A stretch of 18,991 bases of DNA, taken from NCBI GenBank assembly GCA_030638185.1, contig DAOWFD010000289.1, forward strand, positions 1 through 18,991, given 5' to 3'. The notes beneath the pieces were generated by a model. The model saw only the letters and a program-made list of their open reading frames with translations. It was not told the DNA's origin and ran no database searches. Position 1 is the first letter of the stretch; each line of letters opens with the position of its first letter. The position numbers were made by a program, and so were the translations under genes. Positions 14,987 through 18,991 of this stretch are shown here, piece after piece. This DNA is from Candidatus Aegiribacteria sp. GTDB taxonomy: Bacteria; Fermentibacterota; Fermentibacteria; Fermentibacterales; JCC-6.

Positions 14987-16375
14987 TCACGGAGCCGGCA
15001 ACTTCATGTTCCGGACTTCCCGGATGAAGAATACTGCCGTTACGCAGGTTGCCAGAAGGTCCGCCGACGGGAATGCGACCCAGACACCTGTGAGGGGCGG
15101 TGATATGGCAAGGGGCAGAAGCAGCATCAGCGGGATGAGGAAGAAGATCTGCCGTGAGACGGAAAGAACAAATGCTATGCCGGCTTTCCCAAGGGCTTGA
15201 AAGGTTCCCGCCCCTATCACCTGAAAACCGACAACAGGCATCATGAGAACAAGTATTCTCAGTATTCCAGCCCCGGAGGAGATAAGATTCTCGTCGTTGC
15301 TGAACAGACCCAGTATGAAAGAGGGGGCCAGTTCAAAAAGAAGCCAGTAGGCTCCGGAAAGAGCAGTTGTGAAAACAACTGCGTACTTTAGAGCTTTTTT
15401 TACTCTCTTAATTGCCCCGGCTCCGTAATTGTAGCCGATAATAGGCTGGAGCCCCTGAACAAGGCCGAAAAGGGGCATGAGGGCGAAGATCATCATCCTG
15501 TTGGTTACCCCGAGTACCGCGAGGTGCATTTCATGGCCGTAGTGCATAATGGTGTTGTTTACTGCGATAGCCATGAGACTTCTTCCTGCTATCCTCGCAA
15601 AGGAAGGAGAGCCTATCTGTAGTACTTTCAGGGATTGGTGTAATTTCGGGACAAGATGCTTCCAGTCGAATTTCAGATGGCTCCTGCCCGTGAAGAAATA
15701 CCTTGTAATCCAGGCAAATGCAGAAAGCTGGCCTATGACCGTAGCAATGGCAGCGCCTTTTATTCCCATGTTCAGGGCGAAGATGAAAATTGGATCCAGG
15801 ATAATATTGATTCCCGCCCCAACGAACATGCTTATCATGGCTACCCTGGCGTTGCCTTCTGACCTTGCGATATTGTTGGAGCAGACAGTTACGGTGAAGA
15901 AGGTTCCTCCAAGGAAAATAATGGAGAGGTAGTCCCTTGCGTATGGGAGTATACTGCTGCTGGCACCGAACAACTTGAGTAGAGGGTCAAGAAATATCAG
16001 ACCGGATAGAGAGATGAAGAACCCGAGAAAGGCGACCAGAAAGAAAGAGCCACCGGCAATTTTTCCGGCCTCTTTTTCTCTGCCAGCCCCCAGCATCCTG
16101 GATATTATGGATGCAGCTCCTATGCCAGCTGTCTTGCCCACGGCAAGCAGTAGAATCTGGATTGGGAAGCAGACAGCAAGGGCTGCAAGAGCCAGCGTCC
16201 CTACTCCCTTGCCTACAAAAATGGTATCCACGAGGTTGTACATGGATTGAACCAGCATGCCGGTTATGGCGGGACCCGAAAGCCTTATAAGAAGCCTGCC
16301 GATAGACTGGGTCCCAAGAAGACCTGTCCGTTCCGCGGCAGAAATTTTAGTCTTTTTCACAGTTGAATATCTCAA
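14987..16375 (-). CDS. MATE-family efflux transporter
   Basis: 462 aa, the usual size, with about twelve hydrophobic helices in two homologous MatE halves (roughly 27-190 and 250-410). Typical features include the start GPAITGMLVQSMYNLVDTIFVG in the first half and GLVQGLQPIIGYNYGAG in the second, both common in MepA/NorM-like Na+ or H+ coupled exporters. It exports organic cations, drugs or a metabolite; the substrate is unknown. The start is TTG 16375 (or GTG 16360), only 14 nt after the stop of the C39-like peptidase gene, with weak Shine-Dalgarno for either, suggesting coupling. It is the last gene of the SagB-C39-MATE run. Confidence 0.92.
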   Translation of the reverse strand: MRYSTVKKTKISAAERTGLLGTQSIGRLLIRLSGPAITGMLVQSMYNLVDTIFVGKGVGTLALAALAVCFPIQILLLAVGKTAGIGAASIISRMLGAGREKEAGKIAGGSFFLVAFLGFFISLSGLIFLDPLLKLFGASSSILPYARDYLSIIFLGGTFFTVTVCSNNIARSEGNARVAMISMFVGAGINIILDPIFIFALNMGIKGAAIATVIGQLSAFAWITRYFFTGRSHLKFDWKHLVPKLHQSLKVLQIGSPSFARIAGRSLMAIAVNNTIMHYGHEMHLAVLGVTNRMMIFALMPLFGLVQGLQPIIGYNYGAGAIKRVKKALKYAVVFTTALSGAYWLLFELAPSFILGLFSNDENLISSGAGILRILVLMMPVVGFQVIGAGTFQALGKAGIAFVLSVSRQIFFLIPLMLLLPLAISPPLTGVWVAFPSADLLATCVTAVFFIREVRNMKLPAP

Positions 16376-16389
16376 AGCCCGTTTCCGGA

Positions 16390-18621
16390 CTATCTGCAGA
16401 CCGTGAGAAGCCTGGAGAATGTTGAATCGCCCGTTCCGAACACGCTGATTCGAAGCAGGTAAAGCCCTGCTGCGAAAGATGATATATCAAGCTGTATGGT
16501 TTCAGTGTATTCGAATGCAGCTGTATTTAAAACCATCCTGCCTGAAGTATCGTACACTTCTATCAAAACTCCTTCATTAGTCGATGGAAGGAGTATTGAG
16601 ACAAGTTCCCCGCATGGATTCGGCCATAAGCGAAGATCCTGTGACTGGCTGACTGATTCCTCACGACTTACTCCGGTTCCGTTCGGCCTGAAAAGGGCAG
16701 CGTCGAATGCTATGTACTGCCCGCCGGTTCCGGTGTAGTCGCCAAGTTTCAGATAAGAATCGTAATCGAGATCAAATGTTCCCAGGAGAGCCCACTGTTC
16801 GCTGTAACTCCCCTGGTCAAGGTTGATCTCTTCCATTCCTGCAGATGTCTGCAGTTTGTATATCCCTGTTGCCGAGGCATAGGCCGGTGGTATGTAAACG
16901 TATACATCGTAGTCTCCCTCGAAGGGCAGTGCCGGGTACCATTCGGCAATGCATGTGTCAGGGAGAGCTCCCGTTGAATATGTCCACCAGGCATTGCCGT
17001 TATATCCGCTTCCCGCAAGGTGCCAGAACCTGCAATCGGCGTACCTGTAAAAACCTCTGCAGCGATCGTCTACCAGAGTGTCCGGATCAGACGGTACCCC
17101 GGCCTGGGCGTAGAAGAGCTGGCTTACTCCTATCTGCACATGGCCATTGTTGTAACCCGGCCAGTCGTACAGAACATCCTTTCCGTTATAGTAACTGCCC
17201 CAACCGCTTTCATTTGCATCTCCGAAGGGATCGTTCACCACAACGGTATGATTGGAGTAGTACCCGTTGAGAAGGATTATGTGGCCATACCCCAGAACGG
17301 TGCTTGAACATACTACGGGATAATTACTGTCTATCTGTCCTGTGAGGGTTGACCATGAAGTTCCCGCCCATGCTGAGCTTACCTCATGCCGGTTGAGAAA
17401 AACAACCATGTTGTTCCACACGGCACTGCCGTTGGGGCAGATGAACCCGTGGGCACCTGGAACCATCACACCTCCCGGGCTCTCACCCAGTTCATCATAT
17501 AAATAACCAAGGAAGGTATACTCCACCGGAATGTAATTTCCCCACATGCTCCAGTGGCCGGGGGAGGGATAAGAAGCCCAGATGGAGTCTGGAGTAAGCA
17601 TCATGTAGTACTGCACTGCCATCATGCATGAAGTAGGACCGCATGACCAGCTTCCGTTAAACCAATCCGGTGTGTCCCATCTCTGGTGCATATAGGAAAC
17701 GTCGAAATGCGCATCGGGGTCGTCCGTGCTGAAATTCATTCGATGACAGGGGAGAGAAGTCATATTAATTCCATTAACATTGCCATTTCCGGCATCGGTC
17801 CAGATGATGCTGCCGTTCTCAAGCTCAACGGGATACAGAGAAACCACCTGCTGCTCAAGGGTGCATTCAGTTCCTGTAAAAGGATCAATGCTCAGGATAC
17901 TTCCCGATACGGGATACATCCCTTCAAATTCCAGGTACGAAAAGAGAACGTTTCCCTCATCTGTCCAGGAAGGAAAGAATCCCGTGGAGTTTTCTAGAAT
18001 CACTTTTCCCGCAGTATCCAGCACGGCGAATCCCCCCTGGGATTTTTCGGCAAGCAGCATGCCCTTCGGCCCTGCTACAATCCTTGAAAAGGTTGTTTGA
18101 CCGCAGCCGGATATCTCTGAAAGTTCTCCTGACAGGATATCAAGCATACCAAGGCCGCCGGTTTCTCCTGTGTAGAAAATAGATCCTCCCGTGCAGGCTA
18201 CCCAAGCGGGGAAACTTCCTGCAGGCCAGCTGCGCAATTCTTCTCCGTGGATACCGTATTCGGTAATCCTGCCTCTCTCAGCGATCAGAAACGTGCTTCG
18301 TGTACATACGAACGGTCCGCTGAAATAATCCCCCTCAAAAAGTACAAGCCTGTCTCCCTCATCAGTAATATTGATGACTCTCTGTGGTCTTCCCGATGGA
18401 CATTCCTTAAAAAGAAAGCCTTCGTCGGAAAAGATAACATTGTGTCCTGCTCCGGGCTGAAGGGAGAGGATTTCAAGCTCTCCCTCACTATCGGCAATGT
18501 AGAGCCCTGCATGGCGTCCGTCAGTGCAAAGCAGCCCATCCGGTGTGTCCTGAAGGGCTATGGTGAACGATGAGGGATCTGGAAGTCCGGCAAGTGTCAG
18601 AATAATGATTAGTGCATTCAA
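16390..18621 (-). CDS. Secreted multidomain C39-like peptidase with sorting domain
   Basis: 743 aa. A short hydrophobic N-terminus (about 3-13, no basic residues) is followed by a WD40/TolB-like propeller region (about 20-290). Next comes a papain-fold, C39-like domain (about 308-500) with HQRW (Q313), SCGPTSC (catalytic C327), GYGHIILLNG (H447) and VNDPFG (D464). A Golvesin/Xly-like beta-sandwich binding domain (about 515-645) follows, then a type IX sorting domain (about 665-743; LWPNPCGE, VYDTSGRMV, FAAGLYLLRIS). The protein is probably exported to the cell surface and could cleave peptides, isopeptides or cell-wall material; the substrate is unknown. The start is TTG 18621, 5 nt after the upstream stop, with a weak RBS, so it is translationally coupled to the SagB-type gene. 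Confidence 0.87.
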   Translation of the reverse strand: MNALIIILTLAGLPDPSSFTIALQDTPDGLLCTDGRHAGLYIADSEGELEILSLQPGAGHNVIFSDEGFLFKECPSGRPQRVINITDEGDRLVLFEGDYFSGPFVCTRSTFLIAERGRITEYGIHGEELRSWPAGSFPAWVACTGGSIFYTGETGGLGMLDILSGELSEISGCGQTTFSRIVAGPKGMLLAEKSQGGFAVLDTAGKVILENSTGFFPSWTDEGNVLFSYLEFEGMYPVSGSILSIDPFTGTECTLEQQVVSLYPVELENGSIIWTDAGNGNVNGINMTSLPCHRMNFSTDDPDAHFDVSYMHQRWDTPDWFNGSWSCGPTSCMMAVQYYMMLTPDSIWASYPSPGHWSMWGNYIPVEYTFLGYLYDELGESPGGVMVPGAHGFICPNGSAVWNNMVVFLNRHEVSSAWAGTSWSTLTGQIDSNYPVVCSSTVLGYGHIILLNGYYSNHTVVVNDPFGDANESGWGSYYNGKDVLYDWPGYNNGHVQIGVSQLFYAQAGVPSDPDTLVDDRCRGFYRYADCRFWHLAGSGYNGNAWWTYSTGALPDTCIAEWYPALPFEGDYDVYVYIPPAYASATGIYKLQTSAGMEEINLDQGSYSEQWALLGTFDLDYDSYLKLGDYTGTGGQYIAFDAALFRPNGTGVSREESVSQSQDLRLWPNPCGELVSILLPSTNEGVLIEVYDTSGRMVLNTAAFEYTETIQLDISSFAAGLYLLRISVFGTGDSTFSRLLTVCR

Positions 18622-18626
18622 GGGAT

Positions 18627-18991
18627 TTACTTTCTTTGTCCTACAGGAGCTATGTAAATCACGAATTCATCCTCGTCATCGAATCCAAGCAGAGAATCCA
18701 TCGCTTCCTGGTCGTAGGCTCCAATGCCGCATGTGCCGAGACCCGCTGCGGTGCAGGCAAGATACAGGTTCTGGCAGAGATGCCCGGCATCAATGGCGAT
18801 TATCTTGTGTGAAACAGGGCCGTATCTCCATTCGGTTCTGTAAGGGATAACTGACCAGACGAACGTAACAGCGCACTCCCCGCAGAAAGTCTGGCCGAGG
18901 CATCCGCTGATCACCTTTTCCGGAGACACATGTTCTCCAAGACAGGCGATGGAATGATCAAGTGGAAGATACCTGTACAGTCCCGGTTCCA
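18627..18991 (-). CDS. SagB-type nitroreductase, C-terminal part (5' end beyond right edge)
   Basis: About 121 codons remain in frame from the right edge; the GTG at 18929 is internal, because the frame stays open with family-typical sequence upstream of it (EPGLYRYLPLDHS). The segment shows the C-terminal half of the SagB/ThcOx FMN-dependent nitroreductase fold: LGQTFCGECAV, ERTEW-like YRTEWRYG, DAGHLCQNLYLACTAAGLG and CGIGAYDQEAMDSLLGFD, ending near VIYIAPVGQRK. These enzymes oxidise azolines to azoles in RiPP pathways or carry out other FMN-dependent redox reactions. The gene is 5 nt upstream of the C39-like peptidase gene and clearly in the same transcription unit. Confidence 0.88.
   Translation of the reverse strand, partial: EPGLYRYLPLDHSIACLGEHVSPEKVISGCLGQTFCGECAVTFVWSVIPYRTEWRYGPVSHKIIAIDAGHLCQNLYLACTAAGLGTCGIGAYDQEAMDSLLGFDDEDEFVIYIAPVGQRK

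Noticed and set aside
1..18991. CRISPR array, tRNA, rRNA, transposase or phage genes
   Set aside because: No regularly spaced repeats, cloverleaf-like sequence or mobile-element proteins were seen on reading both strands.

Overview
The window is a bacterial chromosome segment of moderate GC content and high coding density, with genes on both strands. The sequence points to a Gram-negative, didermal organism. It carries several predicted outer-membrane beta-barrels, an OmpA-type peptidoglycan anchor, lipoprotein signals, and two secreted peptidases whose C-termini look like type IX (Por) sorting domains. That mix suggests the Fibrobacteres-Chlorobi-Bacteroidetes (FCB) superphylum or one of its candidate phyla (for example a Fermentibacterota/Aegiribacteria-like lineage). 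The phylum guess is inference; no rRNA or marker gene is present. No tRNA, rRNA, CRISPR array, transposase or phage gene was recognised.

Left block (1-3528, all minus): a tightly packed set reading outer-membrane barrel, membrane-anchored protein with paired Cys/His knuckles, ribonuclease D, endonuclease III (cut by the left edge). The junctions are an ATGA overlap, a 12-nt gap and a TAGTG overlap, so the four are very probably co-transcribed and translationally coupled. A divergent intergenic region with a near-consensus sigma70 promoter follows, driving a 668-aa barrel / two Ig-like repeats / OmpA fusion (3678-5684) that ends in a strong hairpin.

Middle block (5808-10716): a secreted orphan protein, a convergent cytoplasmic orphan, a slipin-type SPFH membrane protein, a Nudix hydrolase, a thioredoxin-fold lipoprotein, a beta-propeller lipoprotein whose signal peptide and body lie in different frames, and a small barrel protein. 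Divergent pairs share short promoter regions containing perfect palindromes; convergent pairs are separated by very short gaps, one of them holding a bidirectional hairpin terminator.

Glycosyltransferase block (10785-12881): a GT4-type and a GT2-type glycosyltransferase face each other. The GT2 gene is clearly AT-richer than its surroundings, which suggests acquisition. A gene-free stretch follows, ending in the intrinsic terminator of the next gene.

Right block (13334-18991, all minus): a C13/legumain-like secreted cysteine peptidase with its own strong promoter. Upstream of it lies a compact run of SagB-type nitroreductase (cut by the right edge), a multidomain secreted C39-like peptidase, and a MATE exporter, with 5-nt and 14-nt gaps. 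An oxidoreductase, a papain-fold peptidase and an exporter together are the most system-like association in the window, although no precursor peptide or YcaO gene is visible here. Non-ATG starts are frequent (TTG or GTG for six genes), mostly supported by Shine-Dalgarno sequences or translational coupling.
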